DNA from: Alnus glutinosa
Taxonomy: Eukaryota > Streptophyta > Magnoliopsida > Fagales > Betulaceae
Assembly (NCBI RefSeq): GCF_958979055.1
Contig: NC_084896.1
Location: 4,402,001 to 4,466,000 of the forward strand
Length of the DNA: 64,000 nucleotides
Direction of reading: 5' to 3'
Shown here: one piece after another, positions 47,983 through 60,430 of the stretch
Position numbering within the stretch: the stretch's first letter is position 1
Layout of the letters: each line of letters begins with the position of its first letter
Made by a program: the position numbers and the translations under genes
The notes under the pieces: model-generated
Told to the model about the DNA's origin: nothing
Database searches by the model: none
Seen by the model: only the letters and a program-made list of their open reading frames with translations

Positions 47983-49765
47983 GATACCATTTAGTTGCTT
48001 TCCATGGTTACCCTTCTCTTTCAGACTCGGAAAAAAAGGATGCTCATGATCATGTGGCCATGGAATAATGGTATGGATCTTATTTTCTTTTGGTAATTGG
48101 GCTTTGTCATGTGGCCTTGGCAATTTACACAAGTCACCCACAACTAAAAAAAAGTTCAATTTCTGACCCACCTTGTCCTTCTATGTTGGGCTAACCCAAC
48201 CTTTTTATGGGCTAACCCAACCTCCTCCTCCTCTTTTTGAGAATAAGGCAAACCACCTCCTAGTGAGGTCTTCCGCCACAGTTGGTGGCTTCGCCAAGGG
48301 AGGAGGGAGGTAAAGACAGTTTGATCCCCACTGTTTGTTCTCCCCTTCTCTCCTTATTCCTCTACTCTTCTTTTTCTCATTTTTCTTCACAAACACTTTG
48401 ACAGCTCCCTCTCTGTCTATGGTCCGCCGAACCCAGCCTCCATGCCTTCCTTTACCGTCGATCCTCATTCATTGGTCGTTTTGGTCCTGGTTTGGTTGTG
48501 GTTTTTAGATTTGGTGCATTCCAAGCCCGATCTATGAATTTCGGTTACTACCAGCTTCAGACGCTCCGCTCTGCCTTGTTCCTTAGGCCCTCCCTTCATG
48601 GTGCATTGCCACTCTTCTACGTCCAACATCCACGCTCCGGGACATGAAGCATATATATATATATATATGTGATTCTCACATGTATTTTTAATACAGTAAT
48701 ACTAAAAATCACAATTTTATCTCACTCTACTGACGTAGCAATGTCAATCAGCTATTGGTTCAACCCTTGTTAAAAAAAAATAAAAAAAAAGTTGATTAAG
48801 ACTGCCCAGCATGGTGTGAAAGTGGTGAGATAAAAATATGGTTTCTAAAATTACTTTTTTTAATATAAACTTATGAAAAATACTATATACTATACACTAA
48901 AGGTTGATGGTACTACTACATCACCCCCAATAAAATAAGAGTGAAATAAGGATGTAATATATAACGTTAACTCTAAATAAATATAGATTTATAGAACAAG
49001 CAATTCTTACATATATTTTGAACTTTTTTTTTAAGAACATACTAATTTAATTGACTAATTTTTTTAAAAAATAAAAATAAAAAATCGCCAACTCAATTTG
49101 ATCAAAGACATGTCCCTCTAAAAGTAACTCAACAATAATTCTGTTTTTGACTCTCTTTTTTTTAAAAAAAAAATATAAATAAAAAATAATAATTATGGGT
49201 TTTAACTTGATGTAAAAGACTTAAATAACAAGTAAGTTGAAACCGACCATGAGGGTCCTACTTTCAAAACCTTTGCTTTCTAAAACCGAGACATCAAATT
49301 ACGCAATTCCACTGCTATCTTCTTCTCCGATTAGCATCATCATAATTATGTTTAAATTTGAGCAAATTTAAACAGATAATTGTAAGATATTATTTATAAA
49401 ATTTATCTTATTAAATAAAAATTAAACTTTTTAATTACTCTTATCTGGTTAAGTAAGTCTTATAAGTAATTTCTCATAATTAAATGCTCTAAATCTCTTA
49501 AATTTAATCAAATAATTATAAAGCATCTGATTCTTTACTCTCATATCCCAAGAAAAACAAAACCATTTTTCTTTATTCCAAATTTTGAGTTTAATAATAT
49601 TGGTGTGAGTTTTTGGGGACAATCCTGAGGAGGCAGGACAATTCTGTGCACTGCTGTTCCTTCTAATCATCAATGATTAACGGGGCCACCTGTTCGTTTT
49701 CCAAAATTAATCAATGGGTTTTTTAAATTGCAACTGCATAAAGCGGAATGTTCTTTTTCTTTTTC

Positions 49766-49797
<32 letters not shown>

Positions 49798-50019
49798 GCG
49801 GAATGTTCTTTTACAAATTGAAGAATAATCAATAATAATAATAATAATAATTATTATTATTTTTAAAAAAAGGTTCTCATTAACACGATCCTTAATTAAT
49901 TGACCAAAAATGTTTTTTGCTCAAAAATTAATTGGTCCACCTACCTGGCTTCATTAATAAATCAACTAATCAAAATTTAAGCGGAATATATTTTTCTGCT
50001 GAAGAAAATGCTTGGATTT

Positions 50020-50268
50020 TACGGATCTATTTGTGTTTATGATTTTAATTCGTGCAATTTGAAAATGTAATTCTTAAAAATTCAGTTTTGATAAAATTGC
50101 AATTTATCATTTAAAATCGAGCGTGCCTGCAATTTGAAAATACATAATTTTTTTACGTTTTTAAATTGCAATTTTTAATAACACACTCCCAAACAATACA
50201 TTATCTGAAATTTCGTTTAAAATCGCATTTTTTATATGAAAACTGCATTACCAAACTCACTCTACAAC
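50020..50268. mobile_element. Decayed MITE of the TTTGTG..GCAATTTGAAAA family
   Basis: About 250 bp. It is built of words such as GTGCAATTTGAAAATG, TTTAAAATCG and AAAATTGCAATTTA and closes with ACTGCATTACCAAACTCAC, whose reverse (GTGAGTTTGGTAATGCAGT) matches the general pattern of the left end. The ends are imperfect, so the borders are approximate. Confidence 0.45.
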
Positions 50269-50908
50269 TTTCTTATAAATTCACATAGTAGTCCGTATTT
50301 TATGAAAATAAGTGTCCCGTATTAGTTCACATTTTAGTAGTTGATATAGTAAATGCTAGGTGAACGTACAATCACGCCAGTTTGTAAAGAAATTGTAATA
50401 AAAACCGTACTACCTATATATATATATATATCAGTGCTCTTCCACTAATTAAGCATAGTGATCTGTAAACCAAAAAAAAAAAAAAAAATGAAGAGAAAGA
50501 TCAAATAATTAACAAAGAAAAAGAACGTAGTCAAGTGGAGGCACATGATGAAATCAAAATCAATTTTCTCAATTATTTGTCAACTTCAATCAGCCAACCC
50601 ATTTGTGCTGAGAACATGCTCAGCCAACCCCATGATTTTGCTTCTCTCATCGGCATACTTCCACTCACATAAAACCAATATATATCTAAGACTTGTCCAC
50701 TTTTCAATCTCCTCCCAAGACTTGTTTCTTATTCAAATATTCTCTTTCACATCATTTCATTCCTATGAGAACCTTGTGCTTGGCATGAAATGGGAGGGAG
50801 GATGATTCTTCTCAATTGAAAATTGGCCTCTTCAAAATTTTCAAACTAGGGCCCATCCAATGCTCTCATCAAAGTGTACGAACATGCATGTATCGTGTAG
50901 ATGCGAAA

Positions 50909-51178
50909 AGTTTATGGGTTTATTGACACTCTTAAAAGATGCTACGAGAGATGAGAGGATACCATGACTTATAAAGTGTCGAGGTGAAAAAAAATCTTAG
51001 CGATATGTGACACTTTAAAACGCCTATTTATGTGTAGCAACTAATGGCCAAACACGTGAACAACAACGAGAGGGAAAGGCTCATGATCGCAAAAAACCTG
51101 TGGCTCTGTCACTCTGATACCTTGTGAAAAGTTCATGGGTCTATTGACACTCTCAAAAGACACTTTGAGATATGAGGA
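50909..51178 (-). mobile_element. Second TRIM-like element or LTR pair, reverse orientation, abutting the first
   Basis: Direct repeats starting GAAAAGTTTATGGGTTTATTG (50909) and GAAAAGTTCATGGGTCTATTG (51126) lie 217 bp apart. Just before the second is CTCTGATACC, the complement of a tRNA-Met primer-binding site, with GGCTCTG slightly upstream. That fits an LTR-internal-LTR miniature element read on the minus strand. The right end touches the TRIM at 51180. The ends were not defined precisely. Confidence 0.45.
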
Positions 51179-51179
51179 G

Positions 51180-51660
51180 TGTATCACCCCGATCCCATAT
51201 TGGGAATATGAGTAGCCCACATAGAGTGTGTGATTTATAAAGATAGTCATGATTGTTAAGTCCCATATTACCCAATTATTAGGTAAAACTGAGCTTTATA
51301 ATGAATTTTAGGAAACCTCCAAATTGACTAGTCATTTTAAAGTGATAACGCAAATGTAGTTAGCGTTTTTTCCTAAGTCGTTACAAATGGTATCAAAGCC
51401 ACCTAGTAACGCCAGGCCATGTGGTACTGGAACACTGCATGACATGACCCTGATAAGGACGTCAGGAGTTTGAGAGGGGGAATTTGTAACATCCTAGTTC
51501 CATATTGAAAATATGAGTAACCCACATAGAGTGAGTGGTTTATAAAGATAGTCATGAGTGTTAAGTCTCATATTGAATAGTTATTAGGTGAAACTAAACT
51601 TTATAATGAATTTTAAAAAACCTCTAAAAGGACTAGTCATGTTTTGATGTATTTTGTACA
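51180..51660 (+). mobile_element. TRIM-like miniature LTR retrotransposon
   Basis: A 5' LTR (51180-51385) begins TGTATCACCCCGATCCC and ends GTTACA. A related 3' LTR starts at 51485 (TGTAACATCCTAGTTCC), and the two share CATATTG..AATATGAGTA.CCCACATAGAGTG. Two bases after the 5' LTR lies TGGTATCAAAGCC (51388-51400), one base from the initiator-Met tRNA primer-binding site. A purine tract GAGAGGGGGAA (about 51473-51483) sits just before the 3' LTR. The internal part is only about 100 bp and noncoding, so the element is a non-autonomous TRIM. The 3' LTR end is diverged. Confidence 0.85.
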
Positions 51661-51805
51661 GGAACAATGATTATGTTTATGCAGCAACAAAATTAGTACT
51701 TCTACTGTCAGGGCTGTACTTCGCTTCAATATGCATGTCAATGCAACATGAACATGATCATCCTCGTGTACAATAATGGTCGCTGCATATATTTTTTTAT
51801 GGAGA

Positions 51806-51928
<123 letters not shown>

Positions 51929-52369
51929 GATCATATATATGTGCTGCATGTCAACTTAAGCATTGTATTAATTAATGGCATTTAACTTAATTAACCAAGT
52001 CTTTCACAATATATTATATTATCATCTAAAGATTCTTCAAAAAAAAAATAAAAAAAGAAAAAAGAAAAAGAAAAAGAAAGATTCTTGTTCATGGATGATG
52101 AGTCACTTCCACTCAGGTTAAAGACAGAAACTCATCATGTACAATCTTGGATACATGACAAGAAGATTTTCGTTATCATATATATGGAATTATTATGATA
52201 GTAACAACAAACAGGAAGTAACTTACAATTCAAATATATATGTATTTTTAAATCTGCTTTTATCTCTAATAAATCTCACATATACGATGGATTGAACGAC
52301 CTTGAACCTATTGTGTTGTTGTTGTTGTTATTATTTATTTGTTTTTTTTTTTAACTAAAATCACCTTTC

Positions 52370-52680
52370 ATTAAGAAACATAAAAATCCCGTGAAGGTTT
52401 AAAAGGTGAAAGCAACAGTCTTCCTATAAACAATATCAGAAAGTAAGGAGAAAATTTCTGTCAGCCAAATCGAATCTCTAACTTGAATAAAAACTGCTTT
52501 AACTAGAGCATGTGTCGCCATATTAGGTTCTCTTTTCACATAGTTTACGCTAAAAGACCGGAGAAACTTCACTTCTTCTTGAATTCCCTCTATAAAATGA
52601 CCAAAGAAAGTTCCGTAGATATTGCAGTGACTATTTGCATTGCATCGCCTTCGAGGATAATATTAAACGGTCCGTAGATA
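52370..52680 (-). pseudogene. LINE (non-LTR retrotransposon) RNase H-like remnant
   Basis: On the minus strand the sequence gives ILEGDAMQIVTAI, then after stops and frame changes SFSVNYVKREPNMATHALVKA and DSIWLTEIFSLLSDIVYRKT. This follows the order of the plant RVT_3/RNase H-like domain (EGD-xx-V, later VKRE-N--AH-LAKA, then a W-x-E tail with DIV). Several stops and frameshifts show it is dead. It lies next to a poly(T) stretch (52342-52354) that reads as poly(A) at the 3' end on the minus strand, as expected of a LINE tail. Confidence 0.75.
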
Positions 52681-53118
52681 TTGTAGATAAGAAACTATTA
52701 TCTGTCCTTTGTGGAAAAGATGATAGCCCATATATAGGCACTATAATATCTCTTGTTTAAACTCTTAAGACATCAAAATAACACAATGCTACAAAGTTTT
52801 TGTTCTTTGTTCTGTTGTGTTCTGTTTGTTTGATTTTGATTTTGTTTTTTTTTTGCGCGGAAGAAAGAAGACAAGAAAGTGTTTGCATGCATGCCCAAAT
52901 TTCTATCCAAATGCCCCTGCATGCCACCCAAATGTCTTGTAACAAAGAAGCTTGGGAAGATGTAGCTTAAAATAATGGAAGAAGAAACTTAACCTAATAA
53001 ACTTGACCTAATAATCTTTATTTCTTACTGTTTATTTATGATAAACGACTCAAATAAATCGTGTCAGTACATATATAAAAGGGAAAAAAGAAAAAGATGA
53101 GGAGATTGGCAAGTTATG

Positions 53119-53390
53119 GGTCTAGTTTGTTTGCAATTTGAATAAATGCAATTTTAAAATATGCAAATCGAAAAATGTGAGTTCTAAAATTACAGTCGAA
53201 CATTTGATAAAAAATTGTAGTTTAACGATTAAAATTGCAATTTAACTTTTAAAATTGTAAACAATAATAAAAAAAAAAAACGCTCTCTTGACTATAATTT
53301 GAAAACGCAGATTTATTTACATTTTCAAATTACAATCTTTTTAAAATGCAATCTCAAACAATTCATTTTCTACAAAAATTAACATAAAAA
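53119..53390. mobile_element. Decayed MITE of the GTTTG..TTGCAATTTGAA family
   Basis: Begins near GGGTCTAGTTTGTTTGCAA and ends near AATGCAATCTCAAACAATTC. The interior has words TTTAAAATTGCAATTT, CAGTCGAAC and TTGAAAACGCAG that resemble the elements at 11628 and 61914. Ends are imperfect and no target duplication was seen. Confidence 0.45.
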
Positions 53391-54409
53391 CGTTACATCT
53401 GGTTACCATTTTGGCTAAGGATTTGACTAGTTGCTACGGTGCTCAATGTTGAACTGTAGCTCAATAATGCATTAAAAAAACTAATAAAATACTCAATTTG
53501 ATACTCTCATTTCTATTTAGAAATAGTAAAAACAGAGAAAAAATAATAATATTTTAAATGTAACAGTAAAAATTGATAGTTAAAATAATAAGTAGAATAT
53601 AGGTGATTTAGAAAAATAGCTAGCTAAATTTTATTTAAAAAAAAAAAACTTTAATTTCTTTAACTAAATTTTAACAAAATATTTATTAAAATAGTTGGTT
53701 GTGAATGGGACAAGTACTCCTTCTAGTGGCCAACCATATATTCATTTAATCTTCTTATAATTAAATCATTTAGCTTGATAGGCTAAAGAATAACAGTCTT
53801 TTGCTTGATTTGATGTGATTTGACCGAGAAAATTTGTTTTGATTAGATTTGATTGTGTGGTTTTCAGTTTTCTTGGCAACCAAACAAAGCCACAAAGGCA
53901 GTGTGATATTCGCCAATAGGAAAAACCAAAAGGTAAGCAAAAGCCGCTTTGGAAAATAGCGGGGGGTCGACTTCTCACCTGTTTGGGCCCCGAGGGGACC
54001 ACGGCTAACGTGCGCTTGACCGCCACAATCAAATATTAATATGACCGTTGGGATGAGCTAATATAGAAAGAAATTAACTAGAGGCCCACCGGTTTCTCAT
54101 TCTCCAACGGTTGAAACAGGGCTCTGGAAGCGTCTAGCCGTTTTGAGTAAACGGGGACACTTGGCAGGATGTGGACAAATGAAAAACATTTAAAGCTACT
54201 TCAATATAGATGATTTTGCAAATAAATTTTCTTATAATAATATACTATGATTTTTTTCAAGTATTTTCTTTAATCACAACAAAAACATTTACTCTTTCAC
54301 ATAATCACTCTATCGATGGCGATCTTATTACAAGAATAGATTTTTCTAATTTTTTTTTTTATCTTTTATCACGGTATCCTGATTCACTTATAATCGAATA
54401 GTATTTCGA

Positions 54410-54604
54410 ACTAACTCACGACTGGACAATTACATAGCGTAGAGGCACAATTAGGATTCGCAGACTAATCTTTAACCCTATCCCCAACGCTCCAGGTAGC
54501 TGGTCCCAAAGAAAAAGTAACACCCAGTAAGTCTCGAACTCGAGACTTCAAGGAATAATATTCCTAGAATCTTCAAGCTTTAACCACTAGACTAACCCCT
54601 TGGG
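54410..54604 (-). mobile_element. tRNA-derived SINE, minus orientation
   Basis: On the minus strand the sequence runs AACCCCAAGGGGTTAGTCT, then AGTGGTTAA; TAGTCTAGTGG (plus 54584-54594) fits a pol III box A. About 45 bases on, GAGTTCGAGAC (plus 54530-54541) fits box B. The tRNA-like head is followed by a unique-looking body of about 110 bases. The spacer between the boxes is longer than in a tRNA D-to-T region and no cloverleaf closes, so this is a SINE and not a tRNA gene. The 3' border is approximate. Confidence 0.65.
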
Positions 54605-57600
54605 GTTAAAATGCGCGTGATTTTTACATGTAATTTTAATTTCTGCATACATTTTTAACAGAACATGTGATTTTCACGTGCATTTTAGATACATCTTTTT
54701 AGTATGTTTATTACAATTTTTAATACTCAATAATCAATTTGATTTAAAAAAAAAAAAAAAAAAGTATAACGAGTCCACTAGATATATAAATAGACAGCAT
54801 TTAAAATGAAAGGGAATCTAATATTCTTTTAATACTTTGAATAAAAATGCTATCCACCCTCAACCAACCACAAACAAAAAGTGTTATAATTGTTTTTTTT
54901 TTTCCTCATTTCAAGATAAATGTTTTAGTTATAAATGGAATTATTAATATAAAAAACCAAAAAAAAAAAAAATTCTGAAATACTCTTAACCCTAGATTAG
55001 AAGATTTTTTTTTTGGGTCTAAGATGTGTAGTTATAATATTAAAGCAAGTATTTAAACTTTAAAAGGCGAATTATTATTTTTAAAACATCCCAAAAATGA
55101 AATTGGATTAAAAAATTATTTAAATGATTTTCGCCTTTTTTTTTTTTTCAATAACAAAATAATGAGCATGAAAAAAAATTTGCAGAAAAAAAAAAAAGTC
55201 ATTCCAAAATACATCACACTTTTGAAAAAAAAGAAAAAAGAAAGAAAAAAAAATGTCACACAGAATTGGTATTAATCAGAGCTGGCGTGGTGAGATTGAC
55301 GGGTGGGGGCCTGACGTGGAAACGTAGCAGATAACGACGAAGACAGCAGTGGGACCCTCCGGAATTAGATACCTGACAGCTGGAGCCACGTGAACGTTGA
55401 TTATCACGTTTCACCTTTTTAGGATCATCAGGTCTTCTCCTTCATGATCCAGCGAAGACCAGGGGGTGTCGGACTACCCGTTTCAGGGAATGTTTAAACA
55501 TGCCGGGGCACCCTATCAACCCCCATTCACCTAACTACAAAAATGGGGTCAAAATGGATTCAAAAAACAAAGTCTTTCTCCCGTTTCGAGCCACACAAAA
55601 AGTCTTTGTTTTACTATTTTCTTAACACATTTTGGGAATGTTTTGGTTCATGCCAAAGTCATTTGAAACCTAAAATTGTGAACGTGTTTTTTTAAATTTT
55701 CAGAAAAAATCATGATTTTGATTATTCTCGTAGAATTGTTATGTAATGTTAACATAGTCCGTCCAAGTTGGGCCGCATGGGCGGCTCGGGTCTTAAGCGA
55801 TTTAGACGGCCGTCTAAAGTTCTCAATTGAATATGACCTTCAACTAATAATTTTAAAAAATTAATACTCAAACAAATATTTTAAGGTTCTAATATGGTAA
55901 AAAGTTAATAAAATACTCTTTAATTAAGACCCCAACTTAATAATTGTACAATAAAAGTTATTTTCAAAATAAATTTAATGACTCTAGTATGGTAAAAATT
56001 TAATAAATAATTTATAATTCAAGCCCTCAATCATGCAAAAGTAATTACAAATTGAAAGTCTAAAAAAAATCCATATATTCTTGAAAAGTCTCACTTATTT
56101 ATTCTTTTTAAAAGTCTCATTTTTACGTTTATAAAATTAGTCCAACATTCATAAATTCTCATTGTTTTTGTCGTACATCATAGACAGAATTACTCTATTG
56201 GTTCGTTTTTAATGTCCAACAATTTTTTTTTTTTGAAATTATATTATATTACAAATCAATTATTATATAACTTATTTTCATTTTTCTCTTTATTTTTCTT
56301 TAAATCTTATTATTTTATGTATTTGAAAAAAATAATAAGTCATTCTATATCTAATAAGTTATTAAAAAAAAGGTTTTAAAATACATTTTACAAGTAAAAG
56401 AAAGTGTTATAATTGACATATTAAATTAAAAAAATATATAATTAATATTTAAATATAAGAAAATTGCCTCACTTAAACTTGTCGGTTTAAGTTTCAAAAT
56501 TTATCGAGTCGACCCTGTCCAACCGCACTCTGTTCAACATTCACAAATAACAAGGTTGGTTCAGCCATCCTTTCAATTTTTTTTAATTATTTTTTGGTGA
56601 TTTTTAAATAATTTTGGAGTAATTTTGACAAAACAACCTAAAAAAAAAAATATGATATTTTGAATAATTTTTGTCCAAAAAAGTTATTGTAGTTTGAAAG
56701 TTTGGTAGTCCAAACATCAAATAAATGTAAGTTTAGGGGGGGCTAAATTTATTTTTCCAAACTACAATAACTTTTAATTTTCAAATACAACCACCTATAA
56801 TAAATTCTGCAAGATTTGTATAATTGTACATAAAAATCACATTCCCCACAGTAATCTTGTGAAAAGCACCAGATCTTGCAATCAGGAGGAGGAGGGCACA
56901 TCACTCTCAATGGTCATGATCTGCAGTGCATCATCCCACCGTGCTTGAGCGCGGAATAGTGCCGTTGGTGGATAAGGACAAAACAATGAGTAAAAGACAG
57001 ATCGAACGACGATTTAACCAGGTTGGCGCACCAACCATTAAACAATCAAAGAGAATGTTTTCGGGGGGTATTTTGGTCCCGGTGGTCGTCCACAGTAGAG
57101 CACAGTTCAAATCAAATCATCTATTATTATTAACTTCATTACAAAACGACCCACGTTTTGATCATTAATTTAAGCACGTTGGACGTGCTTAATTGAGGCA
57201 AACAATGATCATTTTGACAACATAAACTGTGGTTGTCCCGCGATTTCGCATGGTAAAAAATAAAAATACACATTTTTAAACAAAATATATATACAAAAAA
57301 AAAAAAGTGTTGCATTTGAGAAAGCAATTTAAAAAAAAAGCAGCAGTTTAAAATATAGAAAAATTTCTCATATTTTGTTTGTTAATGTGTTTTATATTAT
57401 AGTTTTTTTTTTTTTTTGAAAAAAAAATATATGATATGACATAAAAGTAAAAATTGTTTTTTGTGTTTGGATTATCCGTCAATACTTTTGTTTTGAAAAG
57501 AGAAAACTTGAGATAAAAAAATAAAAATTTTAGGAAAAAAACTTCACTTAAATAAAACCTTTGACTTCCATAACTTTTGCAATCTTCGTTAAAGTTAAAA

Positions 57601-59169
57601 AAAAAAAAAATAGATTATTGAACTTTCGATTGTTTGTAATATCACCCATTTGGTTAGGGTTTGAGGTTAAATCCTAATGGAGGAATGAGAAATTTTTAAA
57701 ATACCCTTATTTTTAAAAACAATTCATTGTAATTAAGGGAAAATTTGTAATTTTATAAAGTTTACATGGAGTATAAGGATCATTTTACATTTTGACCGTT
57801 TGATTTAACCTTGAACTCTAACGGTAGGGATGAGATTGCAAAAAATTAAAAGTTCGATACATTAAATTGAGAGTTTTTAAATTTTGAAAGGGAAATTGCA
57901 AAAGCCATAGAGTTAAATGAAATTTCTCTAAAATTCTAACAAAAGGAGCTACCGACGATTTGAAAATGTGAAAAAAAATAAATAAAAAAATTAAGTTTTC
58001 ACACGGCAGACAAATTGTACGTTTTTTAAAACATATAATTTTAAAGGGTAAACCACATTTTTAAAATAGAAAATAATACCCTTTCACATATTTTACAAAA
58101 TATCTAACTGCATTTTCAAAATTACTATTTTTTTATTATGTACATTTTGAAGCAGCCAAACGAGATAAGAACAGAACTAAAATGAGAATAAATAAAGAAT
58201 AATATAAAATTGGAGCCTGTTGTGAATTGTTGGTAGGAGGTTAACTTGGAAGGGATTTATGAAAGTTACTTCAGGGATGTGACGATGACTTGCAATAGAT
58301 TCATTCATCAATCATCATCATGAGTTGTCTATAGAATTATTTTCCTATATATCTATATATAATTTTGAATTAATTTATTGGTTGATTCCTTATGATGAAT
58401 ATCTAAATGCTCTTTATCTTTTCAGACTTCCCTGTCAATTAATGTCAAATTTAAACCGTCCAAAAGCCTAAACATATTTTTATTATCACAGTTATCGTGA
58501 TAGTTAATGGGACAAAAATTTAATAATAATTATCTTAAATTCAATAATAATTTAAAAGTTATCTAATATTTAGACTATAGAAAAAAAAAGGACACTAGCC
58601 CTCTTTATAACATTATCTCAAACAGTTAGTTTCCGTATAACAAAAACCCACAAAGAAGTAGCCCCCCATCTTGAAATTAACCCAAAAGGCCTTTTTATAG
58701 TGTTGTAACATGCACTAGTGCCCTTGATTACCATTAACAAACACCCAAAAGGCCTTTTTTTAGTTCTTTAAAACCTGTCCGGCTGGAATTAGGGGTCCCC
58801 CAAAAAGTGAAGAAGGGTTGCCCTAAAGAAGAGGTAAGAGGAGAGAGGAGGGCAAAAAGACAAAGAAATAACCGTTGTAGCCTGTAGGCGTGGCGTGGCT
58901 TTTGGTTGGATGCCAGGCTGACGAATGAGCCATGAGCCCTACAACCCAAGCGATCGATGATTAACCCTCACATGGGCTCGCTGTACACCTCGGGTCCCAC
59001 TCCAACCCCTCTCTAAACCCTAATCCTAATCCTTTCTGTCAAAAAAGACTCATTCCTATTTCCCAACCATTTTTTTTAAAAAATATTTTATTGGCACTAC
59101 ATTATATTCCCAAAATGCCCATTGGCTTATCCATAAAATGCGCCATTCCCCCTGCCCTTCTCTACACTC

Positions 59170-59177
59170 TTTATAAC
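59170..59177 (+). promoter_or_regulatory. TATA box of the aquaporin gene
   Basis: TTTATAAC lies about 115 bp before the start codon at 59289. The expected transcription start near 59205 would give a leader of about 80 bases that includes the GA repeat at 59240. Confidence 0.6.
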
Positions 59178-59239
59178 TTTCTCACCCTCGCTCTTTCAGC
59201 TCACAGAGAGTTTTTGAGAAACAGACAGAAACGTACACA

Positions 59240-59258
59240 GAGAGAGAGAGAGAGAGAG
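59240..59258. repeat. (GA)n run in the aquaporin 5' leader
   Basis: Short GA repeat 30-50 bp upstream of the start codon, inside the likely 5' UTR. Confidence 0.8.
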
Positions 59259-59288
59259 CTTCACAGAATCACCAGGACTGTGTGAAAG

Positions 59289-60430
59289 ATGTCAAAGGAA
59301 GTGAGCGAAGAGGGGCAGAGCCACCACCATGGCAAGGACTACGTGGACCCTCCACCGGCACCACTCTTCGACCTGGGGGAGCTCAGGCTCTGGTCCTTCT
59401 ACAGATCCCTCATCGCCGAGTTCATCGCCACCCTCCTCTTCCTCTACGTCACTATCGCCACTGTCATTGGGCACAAGAAGGCCACCGAACCCTGCGGCGG
59501 CGTGGGGCTTCTGGGTATCGCTTGGGCCTTCGGTGGCATGATCTTCGTCCTTGTGTACTGCACCGCCGGTATCTCTGGTAAAATAAAACCCCATACCCCT
59601 CACTGCTTGAAATTTCTCTCTTTTTTCTTTGAACTAATTTTGCTTGTTGCTATATAGGTGGGCATATTAACCCGGCTGTGACGTTCGGGTTGTTCTTGGC
59701 AAGGAAGGTCTCGCTGATTCGTGCTGTGTCGTACATGGTGGTGCAGTGCTTGGGAGCTATTTGCGGTGTTGGGTTGGTTAAGGCTTTCATGAAGCACGAC
59801 TACAACAGGCTTCAAGGTGGAACTAACTCTGTGTCTGCAGGGTACAGTACTGGCACAGCCTTGGGTGCTGAGATCATCGGAACCTTTGTGCTGGTCTACA
59901 CCGTTTTCTCAGCCACCGACCCAAAGAGGAACGCTCGTGACTCTCACGTGCCTGTATGTAACGTACCCTTTAACTTTTTGTTGCTTCATGTTCAAGTTTC
60001 GTTGCTTTTTTTAGGCCATATGGTGGTATATGGTTTTCATGTTTGTCTGCGCGCAGGTTTTGGCTCCGCTTCCTATTGGGTTCGCTGTGTTCATGGTGCA
60101 CTTGGCCACCATCCCCATCACTGGAACTGGTATCAACCCAGCTAGGAGCTTTGGAGCTGCTGTAATCTACAACAATGGCAAAGTCTGGGATGACCACGTA
60201 AGTATATATATACACAAATTTTGTGGTTTTTTTTTTTTTGTTTTCTTTCTTGTTTTTGAGTTATTAACAAAAATAGGTTATATATATATGTGATGGGTGT
60301 GGGCATGCAGTGGATCTTCTGGGTTGGCCCATTTGTGGGAGCGCTGGCTGCAGCGGCGTACCACCAGTACATACTGAGAGCAGCGGCGATCAAGGCTTTG
60401 GGATCCTTCCGCAGCAACCCCACCAACTAA
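59289..60430 (+). CDS. PIP2: Plasma-membrane intrinsic protein, PIP2 subgroup aquaporin
   Basis: Four exons: 59289-59577, 59658-59953, 60057-60197, 60311-60430, encoding 281 residues. Both pore motifs are present: NPA at 101-103 (GHINPAVTF) and 222-224 (INPARSF). The selectivity-filter residues are F81, H210, T219 and R225, as expected of a water-selective PIP. C69 in loop A, S115 in loop B (ARKVSL) and H193 in loop D (DSHVP) match the gating and assembly residues described for spinach PIP2;1. Position 188 is Asn where that protein has Ser. The short N-terminus, the C-terminus [11 protein letters not shown] with S274 and the sequence after the second NPA mark PIP2 and not PIP1. It is a six-helix tetrameric water channel of the plasma membrane. 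Three introns at conserved PIP positions. Member number not assigned. Confidence 0.97.

Noticed and set aside
48205-48468. 87-codon minus-strand open frame, Arg/Lys/Gly-rich
   Set aside because: No recognisable family. It arises from a pyrimidine-rich stretch on the plus strand.
54528-54604. Possible functional tRNA gene on the minus strand
   Set aside because: Box A and box B are present, but no acceptor stem or anticodon arm closes properly. The tRNA-like head is followed by a SINE body.
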